From positions 214,056,373-214,120,372 of the forward strand of contig CP136061.1 of NCBI GenBank assembly GCA_032622095.1: 64,000 nt of DNA, written 5' to 3'. Shown in pieces: positions 13,011 to 23,513 of this stretch. The translations under genes and the position numbers were made by a program. Within the stretch, counting starts at the first letter, position 1; the number at the start of each line of letters is the position of its first letter. The DNA is from Siphonodentalium dalli (Eukaryota; Mollusca; Scaphopoda; Gadilida; Siphonodentaliidae). Below the pieces are notes generated by a model. That model did not search any database, was not told the origin of the DNA, and worked only from the letters and a program-made list of their open reading frames with translations.

Positions 13011-13651
13011 ACAACGCAGGGGGCGTTCAATGCGTTCATGATACATGTACATAAATGAATATTTACAGCCGCATAATGCCGCGTTGCAAAAGTAATAAGC
13101 TAGGAGATAAAGACTGCAAAGCGTCATGCACACAGAGCACCGACATCCATATACATGTATGAGCCACGCTTCTTTTTGATTACAATTAACAGTTACCTAA
13201 AAAAAACATATAATTATGACACATGTCATGTCTAGAAGACTAGAAAGGAGGTACAGGATTTGGGCCTGTGCTCCAATATTGGTTAACATTTCGGTTTCAG
13301 AACGAAAACAGTTATATACTCGAGATTGGGTTATTTGCTCGGAACTAGAGTGTGTATAAATGTATGTGTTTCTCTGCTACGATTTACAACCTATTTTTAC
13401 ATAAAATTTATCTGAATTGATAGAATTGTTATGGGTATACAAACATATTTAGCCACGTCCAAACGGTGTTCTTGTTTGTCCATTGATGCATTTCAAGCCA
13501 TGCTTTCTCGGGATAATGATCCACTGGATGGCTTGTGTCGTTGTCTTGCAATTATATGCTTTTGTCAAGTGTTTTAACAGGGACCCGTACTACGTACACT
13601 GTAATTTTGTTTATACCTGAACAAGAGCAGTTCCCATATATGATATATAAT
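13011..13651. other. Non-coding interval
   Basis: I see nothing here beyond AT-rich unique-looking sequence. Confidence 0.35.
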
Positions 13652-14006
13652 ATGAACATCTATGTTGATAGGGGAAATGTCATCCACGGCTGCTCACCGC
13701 GGGCGCTTCATGCTTATATATTGTAATACGAACAATCAAATTGCCCATGATTACAACAAGCAAGAAACGAAGTACTGATTTTGGGGTATGGTCCTCATTC
13801 GAAAGGAAAATGACATTTTAAATATGTCCACATATATGAACATCTATGTTGATACGGGAACTGGCATTCACCGCTGCTCACCGCGAGCGCTTCATGCTTA
13901 TAGTGTAACCAAACGAACACACCAAATTGCCCATTATTACAACACACAAGAAATGAAATACTGATTTGTGGTCTGGTCCTCATTCGAAAGGAAAATGACA
14001 TTTTAA
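13652..14006. repeat. Tandem duplication, 184-bp period
   Basis: Two head-to-tail copies start at 13652 and 13836, each beginning ATGAACATCTATGTTGATA. Each ends in TCATTCGAAAGGAAAATGAC followed by ATTTTAAA. They differ by scattered substitutions and short indels, so the duplication is not recent. Confidence 0.9.
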
Positions 14007-14624
14007 ATTGTTTTTAAAGCCCATGGGATCTTACATGATGCTACGTGGAATTTCATTAAGGTGTCATATCTGGAGGCGCTTGAAGATTATACGGCTCATT
14101 AAAGCAATATGGGGAAAAGATATAACCCAGACTGCCTGGCATGTCTGATAATAAAATGTGGAATTATTAAAGGTTGTTTGGGGATTCTAATTGTGTTTTT
14201 AACTGTCTACTCTAAGTCATGTGTCATCAAAACAGATTGTGTCGCATGTTTCATAATGGCAAAAGTCCTGGTTTTAATCAATATAATTATAGAGTAAAAT
14301 GCTTGATTTTACTATTTTGTGAACCTTCTGAAAAATCGAAAACAAAACGCGTACATAGATATTTGATATCAGATAAGATCGGTTCATATGTTCGAGCATT
14401 GTAATATATATATATGACGGGCAAGCCCATGCAAACCGTTGTGATCCCTTGCTTATAAAATAACCTATATATATATATATTGACAAATTTCCTTGGCAGT
14501 TTTCCAGGAAATTCGTGTTGAAGGCTCTCTGGTGTGGTACGATATCAGCGACAAACTATAACAAGAAAACTAAGATGCATGCATCAGGTCGGCCGTGAAC
14601 TATCTACCATAGAATTGTTGTAGC
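14007..14624. other. Non-coding, with one interspersed-repeat fragment
   Basis: No gene is visible. The stretch near 14555-14625 (core AAGATGCATGCATCAGG) recurs in reverse orientation near 24220-24285, so it belongs to a dispersed repeat. TA-rich simple sequence lies at about 14404-14415 and 14467-14480. Confidence 0.45.
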
Positions 14625-15010
14625 TATCGATTATACATTTTGAAACACCTGTCTGTATGTATGTATGTATGTGTGTATGCGTGAATGCATGTGTGTATGT
14701 GTTATAGACTCTAACACTGCTCGAATTTGGTATTTAACGTGTCAAGTTGACCTCGCTCATAGGCATGTTTCTGGACCTTGACCGATCCGACTAAAAATTT
14801 GTGTGTAGGACTACTTCGATCCCGAGAGCAATATGGATGGGTCCAATTTCACGTGGGACCATGTTCTCGAACGTGCTGATATAGGCATGTTTCTGGACCA
14901 ATTGAACAATAGTTTGGCCAGACGCTGTATATACTGGGTACTGTCCAGATGGAGGCGATCACAAAAAAAATCCCTAACTAGCCCGAACGAAGTCGAGTAC
15001 ATCAGCTAGT
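14625..15010 (+). mobile_element. Helitron-like non-autonomous element (copy 1)
   Basis: The left part has the CTGTCTGTATGTATG tract typical of the 5' region of animal Helitron-like elements. The right part ends CGAACGAAGTCGAG...CAGCTAGT, close to the CTAG-T 3' end of that group. There is no Rep/helicase coding. The 5' TC end is not certain, so the left coordinate is approximate. A second related element follows at once. Confidence 0.45.
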
Positions 15011-15517
15011 TTAATATATATTTTGGACATTTGTCTGTCTGTTTGTCTGTTAGCTATGGCCGGGAAAACTGCCTGACAGATTTGACGAAATTTGATACCT
15101 AGGGGAAATTATTTCCAGGGAGTATTTTGGACGGGTCAAATCTTGATCCCGACCTGACTTTGACATTCAAAAAGATCAATTCAAGGTCAAATCTGGTAAA
15201 ACGGAAGTATTTCAACGAAATTTTATACCTACTGTTACTTTTGTCCCAGGAGTGTTTCGGGTGGGTCAAATCATGACCCTGACCTGATCTTGACATTCAA
15301 AATTGTCAATTCAAGGTCAAATCGGGTATAAAGCCGGGCGGATTTCGACGGGTACTTTTGTCGTGACTTTTGTCCGGGGAGTGTTTTGGACGGGTCAAAT
15401 CGTGACCCCGACATGACCTTCACCTTTAAAATAGTCAATTCAAGGTTAAATCGCGCATTTCTCCGAAAATCAGAGGGGAACATCCCGGACGAAGTGGGGT
15501 CCACGAGCTACTATTAT
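15011..15517 (+). mobile_element. Helitron-like non-autonomous element (copy 2) with internal repeats
   Basis: It opens with TTTGTCTGTCTGTTTGTCTG and a GATTTGACGAAATTTGATAC phrase typical of Helitron-like 5' regions. It closes with CGGACGAAGTGGGG...GAGCTAC. The middle is three diverged copies of a ~130-bp unit (about 15112, 15241, 15370), each with GGGTCAAATC, GACCTGA and GTCAATTCAAGGT. The expected CTAG at the 3' end is CTAC here, which may be decay. Confidence 0.45.
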
Positions 15518-15649
15518 ATATTTCTAGATTTAGTTACAAACTAAATACCTGTATATTGTACAAAGAAATGTTTGACAAATATATCTGTATCAATATTACC
15601 ATACGGGTCATTAAAATAGATACGACGAAACAAATTTTGAAGGGTGCAT

Positions 15650-15940
15650 GTATCAGGTAAATTTTTATATTTCAAATGATGACAGGAATGCAGAAAGTTG
15701 AAGTACCTACGTAATACTGGCTATCCGCATGAAGAGATATACATGTATATAAAAACCAGATGAGGGATATGTCTGTACAGTTGCTAAACAATTCAGTCAT
15801 GCAAAAGAGGATCAAAGAGTAAGATACCAAATTGCTGCCTGTGGTAATGTTTTTTAACGAAATTCGGGAAAATTAGATTACTCTCACCCTGGTTATCCAG
15901 AAGATAATTGTGGAATCTGATGACGATCGGACAAGGGTGT
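15650..15940 (+). repeat. Interspersed repeat, copy 1 of 2
   Basis: Shared pieces with 16696-16935, in the same order: a TGAAATTTCTAAGTAATAC-like phrase, an ATATGGC/CTGGCGACCATTTTT-like phrase, AGCTCTCATC-like sequence and GATGATCGGA. The two copies are diverged. No coding or terminal repeats are apparent. Confidence 0.45.
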
Positions 15941-16695
15941 CGTCTGTAGGATCAACCAAATTATTTAGCCATAAAAATAGTAAAATTGAAGATCACCGCT
16001 GGCAGTGATGTCTTCACAAGGACAGTTTGAGAACAAAATATGGCTCACATCTAGCGGTGACCCAAAATATCCACATAAGAAAAAGTTCTCCAATAAAAGC
16101 TGGCTGCAGGGTGCGCCAATTGATTCAAATTCGAAATTTAGCAGGGTGTACTGCTTGTGGCCATGTTTTCCCCGCAAATTTGATAGACTGATGGACAAAA
16201 CCACTGAATCCGTTGAATCAATATACATGTATACATGGATTAATTTATATGCATTGTTATACACAGTACTGGTATATAAAGGTACTGAAAATAACTATAT
16301 TACTAGTATACACAAAATAAACCATATATCATGGCTATGGGTTCTAATATCCGAACATGACAGCTGAGAACTTGGTGTGAATTAAAGAGTGGTGGTTTCT
16401 CAAGCATATCTAACCCTCCGCGTTAGAAAAAAAAAGGCCATTAAATGTCATAAGTATAATCTAGCTTGAGGACAGAAGTGATCCATAAAACCCCCCTTAA
16501 TTCAACCAGGTCCTCGCGCGATGTATGATCGATCACATGATGATCCAGGGGGATTAGAATTGATGTATAAAAACAGCACTGCATGTAAATATAAAATAAA
16601 ATAGTGCTACATCTTATTACAGATTATTGCCATATATAATCAGTGATTATACAGACAGTCTGACAAAATAAAGTTTCAGTGACACTCTATCCGAA
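15941..16695. other. Non-coding interval
   Basis: Overlapping short frames on both strands (16005-16367 plus, 15965-16264 minus) show no recognisable domain. I see nothing else. Confidence 0.35.
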
Positions 16696-16935
16696 GAGGG
16701 GAATAATTTCATCTGTTACAGTCAATGGAGCAATTATGAATCTGGAAAGGTGAAATTTCTAAGTAATACTAGATATCGACATGACGCGATAAAATATAAC
16801 GTAAATGCAATATGGCCGCTGGCGACCATTTTTTCCTATGAAATTAAAAAAATATTTGATAGCTCTCATCTGATAGATCAATATCAAGATAAATATGAAG
16901 TTTGGTGATGATCGGATGAGTGAAGTGGACTGTGG
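16696..16935 (+). repeat. Interspersed repeat, copy 2 of 2
   Basis: Diverged second copy of the repeat at 15650-15940. It includes GCTCTCATCTGATAGATCAA and the GATGATCGGATGAGTGAAG end. The copies lie about 1 kb apart in direct orientation. Confidence 0.45.
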
Positions 16936-16960
16936 TCTGTGCTAAACGGTTTAGTAATGC

Positions 16961-17265
16961 TTAAAAAGATTCTTACCTTAATATTTTTATGTTCACTTTA
17001 TAAACTTCACTGAGTCATCTTTGTCATGTATTGAGTTTGATATCTTTTGTTAACAGTTTATAAATCATGTATGTCTCATGTTTGTTATTTTAATTTATGT
17101 GTTTATTATCATTAAATAAAGTTGCAGTCCTTAAAAAGATTCTTACCTCAATGTTTTTATGTTCACTTTATAAAGTCCACTGAGTCATCTTTGTCATGTA
17201 TTGAATTTGATATCTTTTGTTAACAGTTTATAAATTATGTATGTCTCGTGTTCGTTATTATATTA
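16961..17265 (+). repeat. Tandem duplication, 170-bp period, with poly-A-signal-like end
   Basis: Copies begin TTAAAAAGATTCTTACCT at 16961 and 17131 and share GAGTCATCTTTGTCATGTAT and TATCTTTTGTTAACAGTTTA. The first copy ends in ATTAAATAAAGTTGCAGTCC, which contains AATAAA. The unit may therefore derive from a transcript 3' end. No coding sequence is attached. Confidence 0.85.
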
Positions 17266-17785
17266 TATACACTTTATAGTGTGTTTTCAGAACGAAAAAA
17301 AATTGAATAAAATCAAAAATTTGTAAATTTAAAAACAATTCAAACGTTGTTGTATTCCATGTCCCAGCCCGGACATATACACCAAATTTCAATAATATTC
17401 ATTGAGAAACAACGGACCAAACGCTATATAACACCCGTATACATCTTTTATTCCGAATCGGACTCGGGTACATGTTATAGTAGGTACCGAATTGACACAC
17501 GTCGACTGGGCGAGTTGGCCATGGGGCGATTAGGCCGATTCCGGCACATTCTATAATTTACCGTATGTATCCGTTTACGCGTAGTTTACTTTAGAAAGTT
17601 CCGCAATTAATACCGTAAATAGAGCGACCTTATTTGACAGAGAATGCCTCTGTTATTGATTATCAAGTTGCTGTACATTAAAAACGACAAATTCACATGC
17701 TCGTTCAAGCGCAGTAGTCTATTTTCCCCATGTTAAAGGACATCCACAAATACTAAATAACGCTAACCTACTGCCGAATGTTTGA
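17266..17785. other. Non-coding interval
   Basis: No feature recognised. Confidence 0.3.
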
Positions 17786-18445
17786 CACGACAACTGTTAA
17801 CATATTTGGGCTGAATTCATCTAACGCGGTATTATTCCTCAAAATAAACAACAAAACCATCGTTACTTGGAAATGTAGTTTGGGCTAACATTTACATAAA
17901 TCCTCCAGATCAATTATCCGACACACACGTCAGATGAAAAAGTCACATGAAGTAACCGGCCAAATTGGCCGAAATAAAATTCTCACAACAATTTAATATG
18001 TATGCATGGAAACAATTGCGTCATCTCGGGAAATCCTCACGTCCTCGAAATTTTAGAGAAGAAAATGCGATACGATGATCGTCTTTTTAAGAGATTGATC
18101 CTGAAACTGCTTCGAATCCGTTGTGGTCAGTTGTGGATATAGCGTTGATCATAGTTCTTCGCCTCTGCATGTTGGATGTTTTATTCGCGTCTATACTGTC
18201 TAGTTTGTGTATTATGCGGTTGGTCGTTTTCGAAGAGCCACTAATTGTGTACTCATTTCAGCCAAACCTTGGCTGTTTATTTCACAGTTGTTTCTGGGAT
18301 GATCTGTGTGTCGACTGAGAACACATGGAGGATTTGTGTAAATGTTAGCCCAAACTACATTTCGAAGTAACGAGGGCTTTGTTGTTTATTTCGAGGAATA
18401 ATACCGCATCAGATGAATTCAGCCCAAATATATTGACAGGTGTCG
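17786..18445. mobile_element. Foldback element with ~120-bp inverted arms
   Basis: The left arm (17786-17907) and right arm (18327-18445) are inverted copies. They share ATATTTGGGCTGAATTCATC, GCGGTATTATTCCTC, AAATAAACAACAAA and GTAGTTTGGGCTAACATTTA. I estimate identity above 85%. The ~420-bp centre holds no recognisable transposase. I could not identify a target duplication, so this may be a foldback or an old non-autonomous TIR element. Confidence 0.75.
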
Positions 18446-18524
18446 AGGGTCTAACTCTATACTGAGCAATAAAAAAGTAATATAATAAATACCGAGTATA
18501 TTTAATTTAACGCCAATGGGTCGT

Positions 18525-19080
18525 TTCTGTGCGTTTAAGAGTGTATTTATGCCTAAATCAAAGTGAAATAACGATCTTAAAATGAATTGGCCGGTATATT
18601 TTATTAGTTATCATCGTTACCAGGGTCGTAGTTGCATAAATTACAATATATCTTATTTGTATGCTAAGATAATTGCGTGGTTATTTGTTATAGCTTGATC
18701 GGTATTGAGGTTAACACAAATCCCATATATGGAAATTCCAAATATGGAAAGTGACTTGCGCATGCGCAAAACAGATACAATGGTCTTACTAAAAACGAAG
18801 CAATAAACGATTGATAACAACAAACACCGACCCAGTTAAATAACGACATTATATGGCGGTGTATTGCGTCTTTAAGAGTGTGTTGATGTCTATATCATGT
18901 GATTAACTAATTAAAAATTATTTCGCCTACATATTTCGATAATTATCAGGTCCGCAGTTCGATCATGAAACAATATTTCTGACTTTTATGTTAAGATTAT
19001 TGCTTGGTATTTGTTTCAAATCAGATAGCTGCATCTCGGTAATCTTGATCGTCTTGAGCAGATATATTTATAGCGTCGGT
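18525..19080 (+). repeat. Diverged tandem duplication, ~340-bp period
   Basis: Copies start near 18525 (GCGTTTAAGAGTGTATTTATG) and 18868 (GCGTCTTTAAGAGTGTGTTG). They share weaker downstream similarity, such as TTTATTAGTTATCA / TTTCGATAATTATCA and the GATTATTGC / GATAATTGC words. The first copy contains the paired CArG plus NRF-1-like module described separately. Confidence 0.4.
18723..18768. promoter_or_regulatory. Paired CArG boxes plus NRF-1-like palindrome (copy 1)
   Basis: CCATATATGG (18723-18732) and CCAAATATGG (18738-18747) both fit the serum-response-factor CC(A/T)6GG consensus and start 15 bp apart. TGCGCATGCGCA (18757-18768) contains the NRF-1 palindrome. The same arrangement recurs at 19831-19875. 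No downstream gene is visible, so a regulatory role is inferred from motif geometry only. Confidence 0.4.
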
Positions 19081-20346
19081 TCTGCGAACGAAGCGAAGAA
19101 ATGTTGTCAAATTCCACGTCTAAATACGCGTCTTATTCTCACTTATACCGTGTTTATATCAGTTTTATTCTATGTGTTGTTGTGTATTGTATTACTTTGA
19201 TCAAGGTTGCGCTTTTGTTATTCTCACAAAAGGTAAATTTGATGCGTGTTTGATGCGTGTTTACATTTCACAATTGCGTCTGCCATGTACAGTCTGCGAC
19301 ATAATTCCACATGTCCGAGCGCCATTGATTCCTTAATTACGAGACTAATTTATCGAATGAGGTCAAATGTTCGCATATAGCAAGACTCGTATGTTATTCT
19401 GCACCATTCTGACGAGTGTCGACTTTCATTTCGCATTATTTTCGTTTTTATCGAAAAATAATCGTTCTCTATGGAGATTCCCATGTAAATTTTTTCAACC
19501 AAAAAAAACTCATTGTTTTGCCAATTTCAAGCTAGTTTATAGCATGGTTATGGCATAATTCGGCCTAGCGAGTGACGGTAGACGTTCCTTGAGTGTGCAC
19601 AAAAAATTTTCATTTAAAACTTCCAAAATTGGTTGAAATATGCTCAACAACATTCAGTTGAATGGTGACATTATTTATAGTCACCGACTAACTTCCACGA
19701 TGAATCAAATTTGTTTTTATTGGTGACAATTATGGCGCGAGAGATAAAAATGTAAAAATTTTAAAGAAAATGTTAAATTTTAGCTCATTTTAAGACTTTA
19801 ATTGCTTGGTAATAATTGAGATTGCAGCTTCCTTATATGGCAACTCCTTATTTGGAAGTTTCTTGTGCATGCGCAGAAATGATAGAATTCCATGAAGACG
19901 TCGCCATTTTTTTTATTAGTCCAGGCAGAGAAATTTTTGTTTCATTTATTTAATTTATGATGGCGATGTTATTTGATCAATAATAGTCAATTTTGTGTTG
20001 ATAACACGATGGTAAGATCAGTTCTGCAAATATCCACCGCACCTGCGAAGTTGATTTGTATAATCGCAGATTTCAATTATCCTTTGTTCTAGTACTAATA
20101 ATAATAATATTACGCGTTGGGCGGATCTACTGGTTATCCGTAACGTTTTGATTATCTCCCCTGATCTCGTTAGGTGATCACGTGACCCAATACAAATGGC
20201 AGCTACCATGAAAATTAGAAGATTCATCGTTTGCGATACAAAACATAACTAAAATGGCAATTTTATTGGAGGAAAAATATAATTTATTTTGCGAATGCAA
20301 TGTAAACCTCACCGCGAGGATATGCAATATATAAAAGTGTTTATGG
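19081..20346. other. Non-coding interval
   Basis: Apart from the CArG/NRF-1-like module at 19831-19875 I see nothing coding or structured. Confidence 0.35.
19831..19875. promoter_or_regulatory. Paired CArG boxes plus NRF-1-like site (copy 2)
   Basis: CCTTATATGG (19831-19840) and CCTTATTTGG (19846-19855) start 15 bp apart. They are followed at 19864-19875 by TGTGCATGCGCA. Order and spacing match the copy at 18723 although the surrounding sequence is strongly diverged. Confidence 0.4.
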
Positions 20347-20619
20347 GTGGCTAAATCAAGCAGATATCGCCATTATTGTTGCCTGCATTGTCTCTGTTTA
20401 GTTTTTTGCCTTCTGGAAGTTCTGCCAAGTTCTGGCAGTTCTGCAACTCAATGTACTTTAAAACCGGATATGTTTGCTCTGCTTCTTTCCATGGTAGCTA
20501 ATAGAGAAGCAGGATACCAACATGAGATTATCAATATTAATCAGATAATAGCAGCCGAAAGACTGTCAATTACCTTAATGTATATGGCTACTACCACTAC
20601 TGGTACGTACTTCTCGTAG
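20347..20619 (+). pseudogene. Possible PIF/Harbinger transposase fragment
   Basis: The C-terminal half of this short frame contains LLSMVANREAGYQ, then IIAAERLSITLMYMAT. This resembles the leader of PIF/Harbinger (HARBI1-type) transposases, where an alpha-helical 'ERLA-TLR-LATG' segment precedes the nuclease. The frame begins at GTG, not ATG. It stops before any catalytic Asp, so only a ~100-residue remnant could remain. There are no terminal repeats nearby. The assignment is from motif memory and uncertain. Confidence 0.3.
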
Positions 20620-21056
20620 ATCGTTGTTAATTATCTTCGTCAATGATGTATTGTCACGCTTGTTAATAATTCATTTGTTCGGAAATACTTATTGGGGGTC
20701 GAAACGTATAAAATTGAACTGCCACCACTTCCAAAAACAACACCGATAAACAATAACGCTCTTTTCTGTTCCATGCAATGGAAATGCCTATTTATTGTCC
20801 TGATATCAGTGATATAAATGAATTCATAAAATTAGTATTATCCTGAAATAAATTTATGCCACTTTGGCGAACATGGGAACCACGGTACAATTTATGCCAT
20901 TTAGGCACACTTCAGAGTGAAATCAGGGCTTATATTTCGGCGAGAATCCAAATCTAGATTCTCGTAAATATTATCGCACATTACCCTGGATTCTCGTGAA
21001 AAACTATATATGGATTCTCGCAAAATCAGATGAAATATATGCCCTGGAAATATAGC
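20620..21056. other. Non-coding, with one minus-strand AAAGAGCGTT motif
   Basis: The decamer AAAGAGCGTT occurs on the minus strand at 20755-20764. It lies within a 21-bp string that is identical at 62139-62159 on the plus strand. Nothing else was recognised. Confidence 0.5.
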
Positions 21057-22400
21057 AAACCGTTTAATGCTTTAGAATTTTTGTTTTCGGAGATTTATAT
21101 ATATGCTTAAAGACATATTATGGACTTGTTATGGACTTTTTCGGGTGCGAGAAATTGATAAGTTAGTGCTCAGGCACTTTGCCAACCTGGGGAATGTTAT
21201 CATTCTACAAACATCACTGAAACTTTCCAAAAAAATCTACCACACCACTTCGTAGAGAACATCGTCTGAACTACTCCAAATTGTAAATATTTACATCTCG
21301 ATTCGGGGCGCAACTATCGGCTATAATTAAACAAAAATGATTTCGCCATCGAGAGTCATTGCATTTAACTAATATATAAGAATGACGCTGTGTATCATCC
21401 ATTTGGATTAATATTCGTAACAAATAACTACTTTGAGAAAGATTATTCTTAATTTCTATTTGATCACACTGCCCGGTGTCTGCCGGAGTGTTTCACGTCA
21501 CTTTAATCAAGGAAGACTGTTCAGAAAAAATGATTTCAAGAAATCGTTTAATGCTTTAGAATTTTTGTTTTCGGAGATTTATATATATGCTTAAAGACAT
21601 ATTATGGACTTGTTATGGACTTTTTCGGGTGAGAGAAATTGATAAGTTAGTGCTCAGGCACTTTGCCAACCTGGGGAATGTTATCATTCTACTAACATCA
21701 CTGAAAATTCCAAAAAAATCTACCACACCACTTCATAGAGAACATCGTCTGAACTACTCCAAATTGTAAATATTTACATCTCGATTCGAGGCGCAACTAT
21801 CGGCTATAATTAAACAAAAATGATTTCGCCATCGAGAGTCATTGCATTTAACTAATATATAAGAATGACGTTGTGTATCATTCATTTGGATTAATATTCG
21901 TAACAAATAACTACTTTGAGAAAGATTATTCTTAATTTCTATTTGATCACTCTGCCCGGTGTCTGCCGGAGTGTTTCACATCACTTTAATCAAGGAAGAC
22001 TGTTCAGAAAAAATGATTTCAAGAAATCGTTTAATGCTTTAGAATTTTTGTTTTCGGAGATTTATATATATGCTTAAAGACATATTATGGACTTGTTATG
22101 GACTTTTTCGGGTGCGAGAAATTGATAAGTTAGTGCTCAGGCACTTTGCCAACCTGGGGAATGTTATCATTCTACTAACATCACTGAAAATTCCAAAAAA
22201 ATCTACCACACCACTTCATAGAGAACATCGTCTGAACTACTCCAAATTGTAAATATTTACATCTCGATTCGAGGCAAATAACTACTTTGAGAAAGATTAT
22301 TCTTAATTTCTATTTGATCACTCTGCCCGGTGTCTGCCAGAGTGTTTCACATCACTTTAATCAAGGAAGACTGTTCCGAAAAACTGCATTTCAAGATCAC
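21057..22400 (+). repeat. Three-copy tandem repeat, ~484-bp unit
   Basis: Copies begin GTTTAATGCTTTAGAATTTT at about 21062, 21546 and 22029. Periods are 484 and 483 bp and identity is very high. The third copy lacks an internal ~130 bp after CTCGATTCGAGGC. Copies 2 and 3 keep the same 60-codon frame starting MLKDILWTCYGLF, but copy 1 breaks it. The frame matches no family I know, so I treat it as a by-product of the repeat. Confidence 0.95.
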
Positions 22401-22439
22401 CAAACAACTTTCCTTTATAGGGCCACCACATCTTTCCAA

Positions 22440-22775
22440 AGATGTACTTCTTCCAGTTTGCTATCAAAGACCGAAAAATGTCGTTAAACTAGAGATCCAA
22501 ATACCCACTAAGGGCCCCTATATCTTGAAATATTAAAGACCGAAAATGTCGTTAAACTATAAAGACCGAAAAATGTCGTTAAACTAGAGATCCAAATACC
22601 CCCTATATCTTGAAATATTATAAAGACCGAAAAATGTCATTAAACTATTAAAGACCGAAAAATGTCGTTAAACTACAAAGACCGAAAAATGTCGTTAAAC
22701 TAGAGATCCAAACATCCCCATCCCCTATTTTTTTAGACAATAAAGAACGAAATATGTCGTTACACCATTAATACA
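22440..22775 (+). repeat. Short-unit minisatellite
   Basis: Seven or so copies of AAAGACCGAAAAATGTCGTT followed by AAACTA are separated either directly or by a GAGATCCAAATACCCC...TTGAAATATTA linker. The array is irregular and directly follows the 484-bp repeat. Confidence 0.9.
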
Positions 22776-23025
22776 TAATTTGGGTTTATGAAAGTCTGGC
22801 ACCCATTAGCAGTTTGTTTTCAGTACATTTTAATATTCGTTGGAACGTAAACAATTATTCGCTGACAAAAATCATGTTAATATCGCCTTTCGTTACTGGT
22901 TTCCTCGACTCAAATATTTCTCACTGCTCAATACTTATAATTAAAACAAATGTTCTGTGTTTTGTGTCACTTCTTAATAGCATTATGTATTCTGCTATTG
23001 AAAAGAAAACAAGTTGCAGTATACC
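22776..23025. other. Non-coding interval
   Basis: Nothing recognised. Confidence 0.3.
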
Positions 23026-23513
23026 TTAAAGGTACGGAAGGCCTTGGTGGGTATCCTGTGAACATATTTCCACCTGTCAAAAACCGCTACAAACGAAAAT
23101 AATATTCAAATATAGACATACTTTGTTAATATACAAATGAGAAATATCTCATAAACAGTATGCTATTGTCGTAAATTTGACGATTGTTATGTAAACAAAG
23201 CATAAAAAGTAACTTTCTTGGTGTTTCTTTATATTATGATGGTAAACATAAAGAGCGTTCTTTGTTGCTCAATTCCTTATTTGGAAATAATAAAGAGCGT
23301 TTATAACATCTGTGTGTGATTAGCCAGTAGCATTGTGCTGCCTTCTATAACACAATCAGACTCTTGCTTCGGTAAAATTTAGTAGGTCTTTATGTAAGCA
23401 TGATGTTTACGTGATAATGATCGTATATTTGAACCAAAATGTATGCGTTTTAATATTTTTCTGTTTACAGTGTTTGGAACATTTTCGACAACTAATCCTC
23501 CTCGTCCCTTTAA
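23026..23513. mobile_element. TTAA-flanked MITE, family A copy 1
   Basis: The element is bounded by TTAA at 23026-23029 and 23510-23513. Its ends are inverted: AGGTACGGAAGG on the left, and CCTCCTCGTCCCT on the right. A TTAA target is typical of piggyBac-like and some other DNA transposons. No transposase is present. Internally it carries two AAAGAGCGTT decamers (23250, 23292) with CCTTATTTGG between them (23275-23284). A diverged second copy lies at 50373-50876. Confidence 0.7.
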
